A stretch of DNA of 64,000 bases from DASPMP01 sp035758925 (GTDB lineage: Bacteria > Gemmatimonadota > Gemmatimonadetes > Gemmatimonadales > Gemmatimonadaceae): contig DASTVV010000132.1 of the NCBI GenBank assembly GCA_035758925.1, positions 16,077 to 80,076 on the forward strand, in the 5' to 3' direction. Made by a program: the position numbers and the translations under genes. This document shows positions 1 through 7,291 of the stretch, one piece after another. A model generated the notes under the pieces. The model saw nothing but the letters and a program-made list of their open reading frames with translations, was not told the DNA's origin and did no database searches. Every line of letters starts with the position of its first letter. Position 1 is the first letter of the stretch.

Positions 1-2
1 TG

Positions 3-464
3 CTACGACGACCCGATGTCGACTCGACCCGGGTGGAGGGCATTGGCGTCAGCCTTGGCGCCCCCTTCGTCTGCATCGCGGGGGCGCTCGACCCGCGGTT
101 CAAGCGTGTGTGGGCAATCCAGGGCTCCGGCGGCTCTTATGCGCCACTCGAGTCCAACATGAAGCGCTCGATCCCGTCCAGCGTCCTCCGCGTGCCCGCC
201 GCCGCGTTGGCCAATGTCATCATCGCTGGCCCTCGGCTCGATCCCACGCGCTGGGTACCGCGGATCTCGCCGCGTCCCTTTGTCATGGTCAGCGCCACGC
301 AGGACGAGCGGATGCCTCGAGACGAAGTGGAAGCGCTTTATCACAGCGCACGCCAACCGAAGGAGAGCATCTGGATGACCGGCGGTCATGTCCATGGCGA
401 CTTGCCGACCATCAGACGGCTCGTGGCGATCGTGCTGCCACGCGTACGCGCCGGGATTAATTAG
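3..464 (+). CDS. alpha/beta hydrolase, C-terminal part (5' end outside window)
   Basis: The frame is open from the first bases, so the true start lies upstream of the window. Near the beginning it reads GVSLG, a GxSxG nucleophile elbow preceded by a hydrophobic strand, which marks an alpha/beta hydrolase serine. Downstream, the segment with RPFVMVSATQDERMP is the usual strand carrying the acidic residue, and GGHVHGD near the end fits the catalytic histidine loop. About 150 residues are present, which is the second half of a typical dienelactone-hydrolase-like enzyme. The substrate cannot be told. The frame ends with TAG at 464 and is followed by about 158 bp without a gene. Confidence 0.75.
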   Translation, partial: LRRPDVDSTRVEGIGVSLGAPFVCIAGALDPRFKRVWAIQGSGGSYAPLESNMKRSIPSSVLRVPAAALANVIIAGPRLDPTRWVPRISPRPFVMVSATQDERMPRDEVEALYHSARQPKESIWMTGGHVHGDLPTIRRLVAIVLPRVRAGIN

Positions 465-622
465 CCCTCTGGTACCAATCAGCGTCCGGTGCCCCGTACC
501 GAACCCGCGACGTCACTTCGACGCGGCCGTTACGAACCAGACGAATCGCTGTCACGCGCTCCTGTCAGGTTCGTGCGCGCGCCCGGGCTTGGGCGTACAT
601 CCCCCTTCGAGGAGCGTGCGCG

Positions 623-1468
623 ATGGCGTCACCAGTCGGCGTCGAGCGAGTAGTGCTGGTGGTGCTGGATGGACTGCGGCCGGATACCATCGATGTCTGC
701 GGACTGGAGAACTGGAAGCGACTGGCGGCACGGGGAGCCTCAACCCTGGCCGGCACGACCGTCGGTCCAAGTGTGACAGCGGCGGCCATGGCCTCGCTGT
801 TCACGGGCGTCCCACCGGAATTGCACGGGCTGAAGTCGGACAAGTTCCACCTGCCGCGAGCCCGCGGCGTGATCCACCCCCTGCCCCGCTGCCTCAGAGG
901 CGCGGGCGTTCCGACCAGCACCTACATCAACAGCATCCCCTGGCTCTTTCGCGGCGCCGCGGCACGCATCACGAAGGCGCTCGGCGTCGACGATCCGCAC
1001 TTCGTCGGCGCGAACGCGAACGATATCGTGATGGCCGCACGGCGCCGGCTCGGGGATGGTAGACGCGGTCTCGTCGTGGTGCACTTGCCCGACGCTGATC
1101 GCGCGGGACACGATCACGGCTGGATGTCCGAGCAGTACCTCCACGCCGCCAGGAGACTCGATCACGCGCTCGGTCTTGTCGCCGCGTACGCTCGCATCGA
1201 CGAGGATCCAGGCGCACTCCTCATCGCCCTGGCCGATCACGGCGGTGGCGGCGCAGATCCGCGCAACCACGACAGCAACCATCCGCTGGACCGCACGATC
1301 CCGATCCTGATGACCGGCGGATGCGTTCGTCCCGCATGCTTGCCGCGAGACGCGACGCTGCTGGACGTTCCGGCGACCGTGCTCTGGAGCCTTGGTGTTC
1401 CGGTGCCCCAGAGCTACGCCGGCACTCCGCTGGTCGACGTGTTCGAGCCATTGTCTGCCGCCGCATAG
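623..1468 (+). CDS. alkaline phosphatase superfamily protein (nucleotide pyrophosphatase/phosphodiesterase-like)
   Basis: The 281-residue protein begins with VVLVVLDGLRPD, the first metal-binding aspartate of the type I phosphodiesterase/nucleotide pyrophosphatase fold. The segment GTTVGPSVTAAAMASLFTG supplies the threonine expected to carry the phosphoryl group. DADRAGHDHGW and IALADHGGG follow as the second set of metal ligands, with a further His near NHPLDR. No signal peptide is seen, so it is probably cytoplasmic. A GAGGAG ribosome binding site lies 8 nt ahead of the ATG. The substrate (nucleotide, phosphonate or phospholipid-type diester) is unknown. The stop codon lies four bases before a 12-bp tandem repeat. 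Confidence 0.8.
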   Translation: MASPVGVERVVLVVLDGLRPDTIDVCGLENWKRLAARGASTLAGTTVGPSVTAAAMASLFTGVPPELHGLKSDKFHLPRARGVIHPLPRCLRGAGVPTSTYINSIPWLFRGAAARITKALGVDDPHFVGANANDIVMAARRRLGDGRRGLVVVHLPDADRAGHDHGWMSEQYLHAARRLDHALGLVAAYARIDEDPGALLIALADHGGGGADPRNHDSNHPLDRTIPILMTGGCVRPACLPRDATLLDVPATVLWSLGVPVPQSYAGTPLVDVFEPLSAAA

Positions 1469-1472
1469 CAGA

Positions 1473-1541
1473 GCCGCAGTCGAAGCCGCAGTCGAAGCCG
1501 CTGTCGAAGCCGCAGTCGAAGCCGCAGTCGAAGCCGCAGTT
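1473..1541 (+). repeat. 12-bp tandem repeat, five copies plus a partial sixth
   Basis: The unit GCCGCAGTCGAA is repeated from 1473 to 1532, one copy having a single change (GCCGCTGTCGAA), and a sixth copy decays after 1540. It begins 4 bp after the stop of the phosphodiesterase gene. In the frame of the next gene it would read as repeated Ala-Ala-Val-Glu, so it is either the spacer between the two genes or an N-terminal extension. Being a multiple of three, copy-number change would keep that frame open. Confidence 0.9.
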
Positions 1542-1574
1542 GCCGGCACGTATCGCACCGATTACCTCCCGTCG

Positions 1575-2294
1575 GTGCGCCAGGACAAATCGTCCACCTT
1601 CGGATCCCGCGCCTTCGCGTTCTACACCGGCCTCGATGCACCGCGGCCGCCGGCCGGCGTCACCGTGATGAATCCCTACACGGACCCCGAAGTCCGCGGG
1701 TACGTGCGTGCCTTCCTCGACAAGTTCTTCTCGGACAATCGCCAACGCGTGCTGGTCTTCGGCATCAACCCGGGACGATTCGGCGCAGGGATTACCGGCG
1801 TCACGTTCACCGATCCCGTCGCGCTCGCCGACGAATGTGGCATCCCCAACCGTATGCAGCGCCGTCGCGAGCTGTCCTCGATTTTCGTCTACGACTTCAT
1901 CAATCGCATGGGCGGCCCTCGCGACTTCTATCGTCGCTATTTCCTGACCGCTGTTTCCCCGCTCGGATTCACGCGTGACGGCAAAAACCTCAACTACTAC
2001 GACGATCGTGCGCTCGCCCGGTCCATGACGCCGTTCATCACGAGCGCCATCGAGCAGCAGATCGAGCTGGGGGCGCGGCGGGACCACGTCATCGTGCTCG
2101 GCATGGGCGAGAACCTCCGCTTCTTTCAGGCCCTCAACGAGACGCATCGCTTCTTCGGCGAGGTGCACGCACTACAACACCCGCGCCCCATCATGCAGTA
2201 CAAGCGCAAGCAGCTCGATCATTACCTCGCCGCGTATCAGGACGTCTTCGAGCGCGCCTCGCCCACTCGGCGGACGGCATCCGCGAAATCCTGA
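1575..2294 (+). CDS. uracil-DNA glycosylase family protein (SMUG1-like, DUF4918 type)
   Basis: The core reads VLVFGINPGRFGAGITGVTFTDP, which resembles the GMNPGPxGMxxTGVPF motif of SMUG1-type uracil-DNA glycosylases, and a later HPRP segment occupies the place of the family's HPSPR loop. About 230 residues from the chosen start match the usual length of the DUF4918 group. The expected role is removal of uracil or a related damaged base from DNA. The start is uncertain: GTG 1575 keeps the conserved N-terminal part, but the frame is open upstream through the tandem repeat to 1392, inside the preceding gene, and ATG 1668 is a later option. No clear ribosome binding site decides between them. Confidence 0.7.
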   Translation: MRQDKSSTFGSRAFAFYTGLDAPRPPAGVTVMNPYTDPEVRGYVRAFLDKFFSDNRQRVLVFGINPGRFGAGITGVTFTDPVALADECGIPNRMQRRRELSSIFVYDFINRMGGPRDFYRRYFLTAVSPLGFTRDGKNLNYYDDRALARSMTPFITSAIEQQIELGARRDHVIVLGMGENLRFFQALNETHRFFGEVHALQHPRPIMQYKRKQLDHYLAAYQDVFERASPTRRTASAKS

Positions 2295-2360
2295 GGCCGC
2301 CAGCGCCGAGTGGCGTTTCCGCGGCTTCCATGGGCGGCATTCTTGCTTGAGTTCGACCGC

Positions 2361-3194
2361 ATGAAATGGACGTCAGGCGGTCGCAGCCCGAACCTCGAGG
2401 ACCGGCGCGGCGCGGGCATGGGCGCACCGATGGGAATCGGCGGCGCGATCATTCTGCTCGTCCTGAGCCTGATCTTCGGCCGGGGCATACTCACTACCGC
2501 GACCGACGTCACGAACCAGGAAGGCGGCGAGGTGGGGCTCTCCCCGGCCGATTCCGCGCGCGAGGAGCCCATGGTGCAGTTCGTCTCGTTCGTGCTCGAC
2601 GACGCGCAGAATACATGGCAGAACGTGTTCGAGCGCGCCGGCGCCCCGTTCCAGCCGGCGAAGATGGTGTTGTTCCGCAGCGGGACCATGTCCGGCTGCG
2701 GAGCTGCGCAGTCCGCGATGGGGCCCTTCTACTGTCCCCTCGACGAGAAGGTCTACCTCGACCTCGACTTCTTCAACGAGCTTGACCGCCGCTACGGCGC
2801 CCCGGGCGATTTCGCGCAGGCCTACGTCATCTCGCACGAGCTTGGGCATCACGTGCAGCACCTGCTGGGCATCGACTCCAGGGTCCGGGCAGCGCAACGA
2901 AGCAACCCGCAGAACGCCAACGAGCTCTCGGTCCTTCTGGAGTTGCAAGCCGACTGTTATGCCGGCGTATGGGGACACTCCGCCGCGGAGCGCGGCAAGC
3001 TGTCGCCAGGCGACATGGAGGAAGGACTGGCAGCGGCGAGCGCCGTCGGGGACGACCGCATCCAGCGAAGCACCACCGGTACGGTGAACGTGGATTCCTT
3101 TACGCACGGGTCGGCGCAGCAGCGAGCCACCTGGTTCAAGCGCGGATTCGACAGCGGTCGGGTGGACTCGTGCGACACCTTCGGCGAAGGGTAG
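2361..3194 (+). CDS. YpfJ-type neutral zinc metallopeptidase, membrane anchored
   Basis: The protein starts MKWTSGGRSPNLEDRRG, close to the usual beginning of the YpfJ/KPN_02809 family, so ATG 2361 is preferred over earlier codons. A single transmembrane stretch lies at about residues 24-44 (GIGGAIILLVLSLIFG). The zinc motif HELGHH is at residues 159-164, and ELQADCYAGVW further on supplies the third ligand. SGCG and YCP before the motif are typical of this family. The catalytic domain should face the periplasm. The family is predicted to be proteolytic from its motif; a substrate is not known. It converges with the next gene with only 14 bp between stops. Confidence 0.85.
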   Translation: MKWTSGGRSPNLEDRRGAGMGAPMGIGGAIILLVLSLIFGRGILTTATDVTNQEGGEVGLSPADSAREEPMVQFVSFVLDDAQNTWQNVFERAGAPFQPAKMVLFRSGTMSGCGAAQSAMGPFYCPLDEKVYLDLDFFNELDRRYGAPGDFAQAYVISHELGHHVQHLLGIDSRVRAAQRSNPQNANELSVLLELQADCYAGVWGHSAAERGKLSPGDMEEGLAAASAVGDDRIQRSTTGTVNVDSFTHGSAQQRATWFKRGFDSGRVDSCDTFGEG

Positions 3195-3208
3195 TCGTGA
3201 GCCCGAAG

Positions 3209-3988
3209 CTATAGCTGGGCTTCGAACGCTCCCACGTCCTTGATGTAACGCTGCACGAGTTCGGCCGCCGCCGGGTTGGTGAACGCTTCTGCGCGCGGCT
3301 CGTCGATGATATGTCGCATCACCTGCACGACCTCGTCGATGCTTTGTGGCTGCAGCGCGCCCGATGGGAGCTTCGCCAGCGGTCCCCGCGAATACTTGGC
3401 GTGCACGGCGAACTCGGTCGGAACTATTCCGGGCATTACCACCGACACGTGGACGTCGTTCGCGCCCTGGCGGTTGAGGTCCATCCGCACGTTCGCGCTC
3501 ACGGCATTCAGCGCCGCTTTTGCCGCGTTGTATGCGGAGCGCAGCGGTGCGTTGGGAAACCGCGCCAGAGCCGACGACACGTTGATCACGTGGCCACGAC
3601 CTCGCTCGATGAAATACGGGATGATCGTCTGCATCCCGTACACCGCGGACTTGAGGTTCACGGCCATCATCTCGTCGATGTCCTCATCCGTGAGCTCCAG
3701 CACGGGCCGCAGGATGCCCCGTCCCGCGTTGTTGACCCAGACATCAACGCGTCCGAATCGCTCCAGGGCAACGTCGCGCAGCTTCTCGACGTTCTGGCGT
3801 CGTGTGACGTCGCATTCGACCGCCAGGGCCAGCCCTTGGGGCGCGGCCTCTTCGGCCACTGCCCTGAGCTTCTCCTGGCTTCGGGCGCCCAGCACGAGGC
3901 GGAAACCGTCGCGACCAAGGCCGATCGCCAGTCCCGCACCGATGCCGCTGCTCGCTCCGGTAATGACAACGACGCGATCTTCGCTCAC
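3209..3988 (-). CDS. short-chain dehydrogenase/reductase
   Basis: A classical SDR of 259 residues. TGASSGIG at residues 10-17 binds the nucleotide, NNAG follows after the fourth strand, and the catalytic Ser139, Tyr153 and Lys157 (YNAAK) are all present. Near the second strand the residues GARS suggest preference for NADP(H). The substrate cannot be deduced. The next gene on the same strand, an SRPBCC protein, ends 39 bp upstream of the start, so the two may be cotranscribed; the short gap holds a run of nine G residues on the plus strand (about 4012-4020). Confidence 0.88.
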   Translation of the reverse strand: MSEDRVVVITGASSGIGAGLAIGLGRDGFRLVLGARSQEKLRAVAEEAAPQGLALAVECDVTRRQNVEKLRDVALERFGRVDVWVNNAGRGILRPVLELTDEDIDEMMAVNLKSAVYGMQTIIPYFIERGRGHVINVSSALARFPNAPLRSAYNAAKAALNAVSANVRMDLNRQGANDVHVSVVMPGIVPTEFAVHAKYSRGPLAKLPSGALQPQSIDEVVQVMRHIIDEPRAEAFTNPAAAELVQRYIKDVGAFEAQL

Positions 3989-4027
3989 AACCGTCCGTTG
4001 ATCCGTGTCTCGGGGGGGGGACCGCGG

Positions 4028-4471
4028 CTACACGTCCAACCGACGTTCGTACGCCACTTGCTCGCCGTACTCGATGTGCCTGCGCAGCACGCGCAAGTAC
4101 ATGGCCCAGCAGTAGCACGAGATGCGATAGTGCTCGTTGGCGGCCGGCCAACCGCTGTGACTGAATCGGAGCTGCGTGCCCTTTCCGTTCGCCGTCTCCT
4201 CCAGCTCGAAGCGAACGCGCGTGCCGTTCCAGTCGGCGTCGGCGCGTGTCATCTCGAGCTCGAACCGCTGGTCCGGCTTGCAGTCGGCCACCCGAGCGCG
4301 CCAGTCATACTCCGGGCCGAACCCCAGCTCATATTCTGAGCCCGGCAACGCGCTCCCAGCCGACGTCTTGGTCCACCATTGGTCGAGTCCCGCGGGTGAG
4401 CTCACCGCCTCGAACACGCGGTGCGGGGGCGCCGCGATCGGAAAATCATGAAGAATGTCCGCCACGTGCAT
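4028..4471 (-). CDS. SRPBCC/AHSA1-type ligand-binding protein
   Basis: The 147-residue protein reads HDFPIAAPPHRVFEAVSSPAGLDQWWT, the typical first strand and helix of the START/Bet v1-like (SRPBCC) fold of the AHSA1 group, and ends with the long C-terminal helix that closes the cavity. Such proteins bind hydrophobic ligands; no enzymatic residues can be assigned. The ATG at 4471 was chosen because a GGGGAGG motif precedes it and because residues before it do not look like this family, although the frame is open to 4717. It lies between msrA and the SDR on the same strand. Confidence 0.8.
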   Translation of the reverse strand: MHVADILHDFPIAAPPHRVFEAVSSPAGLDQWWTKTSAGSALPGSEYELGFGPEYDWRARVADCKPDQRFELEMTRADADWNGTRVRFELEETANGKGTQLRFSHSGWPAANEHYRISCYCWAMYLRVLRRHIEYGEQVAYERRLDV

Positions 4472-4514
4472 TCCTCCCCTGCCTCGACTCGCCGTCTCGC
4501 GGCCGGGCGCGGCG

Positions 4515-5162
4515 CTAGCTGCCTCGCTTGTCAGAGGCAAGCGCCGCCTTCCCGACGTCGCGATATAGATCCGGGTAGCGCTCCTTGAGATGCTCCACCT
4601 TGGGTCGATCGTGAAAGACGATGTACGGATGAAGCGGGTGCTTCTCGGCAAAGTCCTGGTGGTAGCCCTCCGCCTTGTAGAACCCGCGCAGGGGCTGTAC
4701 CTGAGTGACGATTGCACCGCTGAATGTCTTGGCGGCCGTCAGCTCCGCGATGAACGCCTCGGCTTCGCGCTTCTGCTCGTCGGATTTGTAGAAGATCGCC
4801 GAGCGATACTGCGTCCCAACGTCCGGGCCCTGCCGGTTGAGTTGCGTCGGATCGTGCGCCACGGAAAAGAAGATCTCCAGCAACTTGCGATACGAGATCT
4901 GCGTGGAGTCGAATACGATCTCGACGGACTCGGCATGACCAGTCTCGCCGCTGCTCACGGCCTCGTACGAAGGCGAGCGCACGGTGCCGCCGGCGTAGCC
5001 GGACGTCACGCGCACGACTCCCTTCACGTGCTCGAACACCGCTTCCACGCCCCAGAAACAGCCTCCGGCAAAGACAGCGACCACTTCAGTGCCGGCGGCG
5101 CGGGCGGCGGGAGCGGCCGGGGCGGCGCTCAGTGCCGCGAGCAGCGCGAGAAGTGCGGTCAT
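4515..5162 (-). CDS. msrA: peptide-methionine (S)-S-oxide reductase
   Basis: Reduces methionine S-sulfoxide in proteins. GGCFWG with the catalytic Cys35 is intact, followed by the family motifs GYAGGT, YRKLLEIFF, HDPTQLNRQGPDVGTQYRS and YHQDFAEKHP. The ATG at 5162 gives an N-terminal stretch rich in Ala, Leu and Pro (residues 1-23) that looks like a signal peptide, so this MsrA probably works in the periplasm. The start overlaps the stop of the preceding Yip1 gene as ATGA, indicating translational coupling. No MsrB domain is fused. Confidence 0.93.
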   Translation of the reverse strand: MTALLALLAALSAAPAAPAARAAGTEVVAVFAGGCFWGVEAVFEHVKGVVRVTSGYAGGTVRSPSYEAVSSGETGHAESVEIVFDSTQISYRKLLEIFFSVAHDPTQLNRQGPDVGTQYRSAIFYKSDEQKREAEAFIAELTAAKTFSGAIVTQVQPLRGFYKAEGYHQDFAEKHPLHPYIVFHDRPKVEHLKERYPDLYRDVGKAALASDKRGS

Positions 5163-5914
5163 CGGGCAGTCAGGACGGCCAGACCGGACATCACCACGAA
5201 AGCGACGCCCGCCACCAGGTAGCCGGTGGAGCGCGGCTTCTTCGACACGACCGACACGCCGATCGCAATCAGGATGGTCGACCAGATGGTGAACAATTCG
5301 ACGTTGCCCACCAGCGCAAACATCTTCGGGTTGGCCGTGTCGGGGTCCATGAAGCGCGCCGGCGTCACGGCGAGGCTGAACCTGTTCGTGAAGTTCGTCG
5401 TGTCCATCAGCACGACCTGCAGCACGCCGATCAGACTCCCGAGCAGTCGCGGGATGTAGGCCAGCGTGCTGATCGTCATCACCTGGCCAAACGTCACCTT
5501 TGCCGAGAAAAGCTTCGCCGCGATCCACACGAAGATCGTCGTGAAGAACACGAGAAGGAGAGGGCCGGCATACACGAATGCCCCGGCGATTTTCTCCTGC
5601 ATCGGCTTCATCGAGTTCGCGATCTCCGGCGTCAACCGCGGATTGGTCTGCATCGCGCGCGCCATCCCACGCGAGAATTCCGCATCGAAGATCTGCGAGA
5701 ACACGCTTTGACTGGCGAACGCGAACCCGGCGGACAACACCAGGATGATCAACATCGGAATGCCGAATCCGCTCATCGCGCGCCGCGCGAAGACCTTGGC
5801 CGGCGCGTAGAAAATGTCGATGAAGTCCTCGACGACCGAAGCCTTCTCGGGAGGAGGCGCGCTCGTCGATGCATCGTACGCAGCGCCGCGATCAGTACCA
5901 GGGCGGGTTTCCAT
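5159..5914 (-). CDS. Yip1-family integral membrane protein
   Basis: A 251-residue protein with five hydrophobic segments (around residues 48-70, 112-135, 147-170, 205-225 and 230-249). The cytoplasmic N-terminus contains FIDIFYAPAKVFA, the motif by which bacterial YIP1-domain proteins are recognised. The function of bacterial members is unknown. Its last codon overlaps the start of msrA by 4 bp, so the two form one transcription unit. Confidence 0.75.
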   Translation of the reverse strand: METRPGTDRGAAYDASTSAPPPEKASVVEDFIDIFYAPAKVFARRAMSGFGIPMLIILVLSAGFAFASQSVFSQIFDAEFSRGMARAMQTNPRLTPEIANSMKPMQEKIAGAFVYAGPLLLVFFTTIFVWIAAKLFSAKVTFGQVMTISTLAYIPRLLGSLIGVLQVVLMDTTNFTNRFSLAVTPARFMDPDTANPKMFALVGNVELFTIWSTILIAIGVSVVSKKPRSTGYLVAGVAFVVMSGLAVLTAR

Positions 5915-5968
5915 AGGTGGCCAGCTCGAGGTAAGGGTAGGGAGCGATCTATTGATAGTAGTAGTCGC

Positions 5969-6712
5969 TCAGCCGTTCGCCAGTCGAACGAATTCCCGGA
6001 TGCGCCGCTCGTCGGTCTCCTCCCAGGCGCGTTCATCCGTAGGAAAGGGCTTTCGCAGGGTTATCCCGGTGGGACTGATCGGCGTCGATCCGTAAACCTC
6101 ACGCGCGCCGCGGACGTGCACTTCGCGAACGCCGGACCGATGTACGATTTCCTGGACACTCTCTTCCCGGACGCCGCCGCCAGCCATTACCACGATCTGG
6201 CCGGCCGCTCGTCGCGCGAGCGCGCTGATCTGGCCGACTCCAATCAGGGCAGTCGTCGCCCCGCCAGACGTCAGCACGCGGGACACCCCATGGCGTATCA
6301 ACGCTTCGAGTGCCTGGTCCAGGTCACGGGTGAGGTCGAACGCCCGATGGAATGTCACGGGAAGATCACGGGCGGCAGTCACCAACGTGCGAAGCTGCTC
6401 TTCGTCCACCTGGGCATCCCGCGTAAGCGGCCCCACCACGACGCCATCGGCGCCGAGCATGCGCGCGGCCTCGATGTCCAGTCGCATCACCCCCATCTCG
6501 TCGTGGGTGTAGACGAAACCGCCGCCACGCGGTCGCACGATGATGTAAACGGGGATCCGCACCGCGGCTTTCACGGCCGAGAGCATCCCCGCACTCGGCG
6601 TGGTACCGCCGTCGAACAGGTTGGCGCACAGCTCCAGCCGGCCAGCGCCGCCGCGCTCGGCGGCCAGCGCCGACGCCACCGAGTCCACGCACGCTTCCAC
6701 GAGTACGTCCAT
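5969..6712 (-). CDS. cutC: CutC family protein (TIM barrel)
   Basis: The sequence VEACVDSVASALAAERGGAGRLELCANL and the later VYIIVRPRGGGFVYTHDE and VTFHRAFDLTRD are the hallmark blocks of CutC. The 247-residue length is normal. The family was named for copper tolerance in E. coli, but its direct role in copper handling has been doubted, so the name should not be read as proof of function. The start ATG 6712 lies 33 bp from the start of the divergent thioesterase gene, so the two promoters must overlap or lie in coding sequence. Confidence 0.9.
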   Translation of the reverse strand: MDVLVEACVDSVASALAAERGGAGRLELCANLFDGGTTPSAGMLSAVKAAVRIPVYIIVRPRGGGFVYTHDEMGVMRLDIEAARMLGADGVVVGPLTRDAQVDEEQLRTLVTAARDLPVTFHRAFDLTRDLDQALEALIRHGVSRVLTSGGATTALIGVGQISALARRAAGQIVVMAGGGVREESVQEIVHRSGVREVHVRGAREVYGSTPISPTGITLRKPFPTDERAWEETDERRIREFVRLANG

Positions 6713-6745
6713 GCTGAATGGTAAGCGTCGCGATAGGTTTCCCGA

Positions 6746-7168
6746 ATGGCTCCCGACAACCGCGCCACGCTCGAGCAACTCCGCCAGGTCACCCGGAATC
6801 TCGGCGACGCACTCGGCATCGAGGTGCGCGAGCTCACGCCGCAGCGCGTCGTCGCCACCATGCCAGTGGACGGACGCACACGCCAGCCGTTCGGAATCCT
6901 CCACGGTGGCGCGTCTGTCGCGCTCGCCGAAACCATCGCGTCTATCGGCGCCGCGATGAACGCGGACCTCGAGAAGAACAACGTCGTCGGCATCGAGATC
7001 AACGCGAACCATCTCCGCGCCAAGCGCGAGGGGGTCGTCACTGGGACAGGGATGCCGATCCACGTCGGCCGGAGTACGCAGGTGTGGGAGGTTCGCATCG
7101 TGGACGAGCAGGACCGTCCGATCTGCGTCTCGAGGTGTACGCTCGCGGTTGTGCCGAAGTCCGAATAG
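6746..7168 (+). CDS. PaaI/MenI-type hotdog-fold thioesterase
   Basis: A 140-residue single-domain hotdog protein. QPFGILHGGASVALAET is the active-site block of the EntH/MenI/PaaI thioesterases, with His53-Gly-Gly and the catalytic Glu62. The closest pattern is that of EntH and the 1,4-dihydroxy-2-naphthoyl-CoA thioesterases, but no menaquinone or siderophore genes are next to it, so the acyl-CoA substrate stays open. It is divergent from cutC. Confidence 0.85.
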   Translation: MAPDNRATLEQLRQVTRNLGDALGIEVRELTPQRVVATMPVDGRTRQPFGILHGGASVALAETIASIGAAMNADLEKNNVVGIEINANHLRAKREGVVTGTGMPIHVGRSTQVWEVRIVDEQDRPICVSRCTLAVVPKSE

Positions 7169-7247
7169 GCGAGATGGAGCCCTCGCGCGTCAGCCTGCGA
7201 GATAGAGTTTCGCGCGCCGAGGCCTGCGAGATAGAGGCTCGTGCGCC
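7169..7247. repeat. direct repeats, three copies at 28-29 bp period
   Basis: Between the converging thioesterase and LuxR-type genes the motif GCGAGATRGAG recurs at 7169, 7197 and 7226. The second and third copies share 21 of 26 positions (7193-7218 and 7222-7247). The unit is short and there are no unique spacers, so this is not a CRISPR. The gap of about 123 bp holds nothing else that I recognise. Confidence 0.7.
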
Positions 7248-7291
7248 AAAAGCCTTGCGCGCCTCAGCTCGCGGTGCGGACCTCAGCCCGC

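Noticed and set aside
388..1062. 224-residue plus-strand frame overlapping the phosphodiesterase gene
   Set aside because: It overlaps both neighbours out of frame and shows no domain; the frame from 623 has the full motif set.
5132..6724. 530-residue plus-strand frame across Yip1 and cutC
   Set aside because: It covers two well supported minus-strand genes and the gap between them, and its translation is full of Arg-His low complexity.
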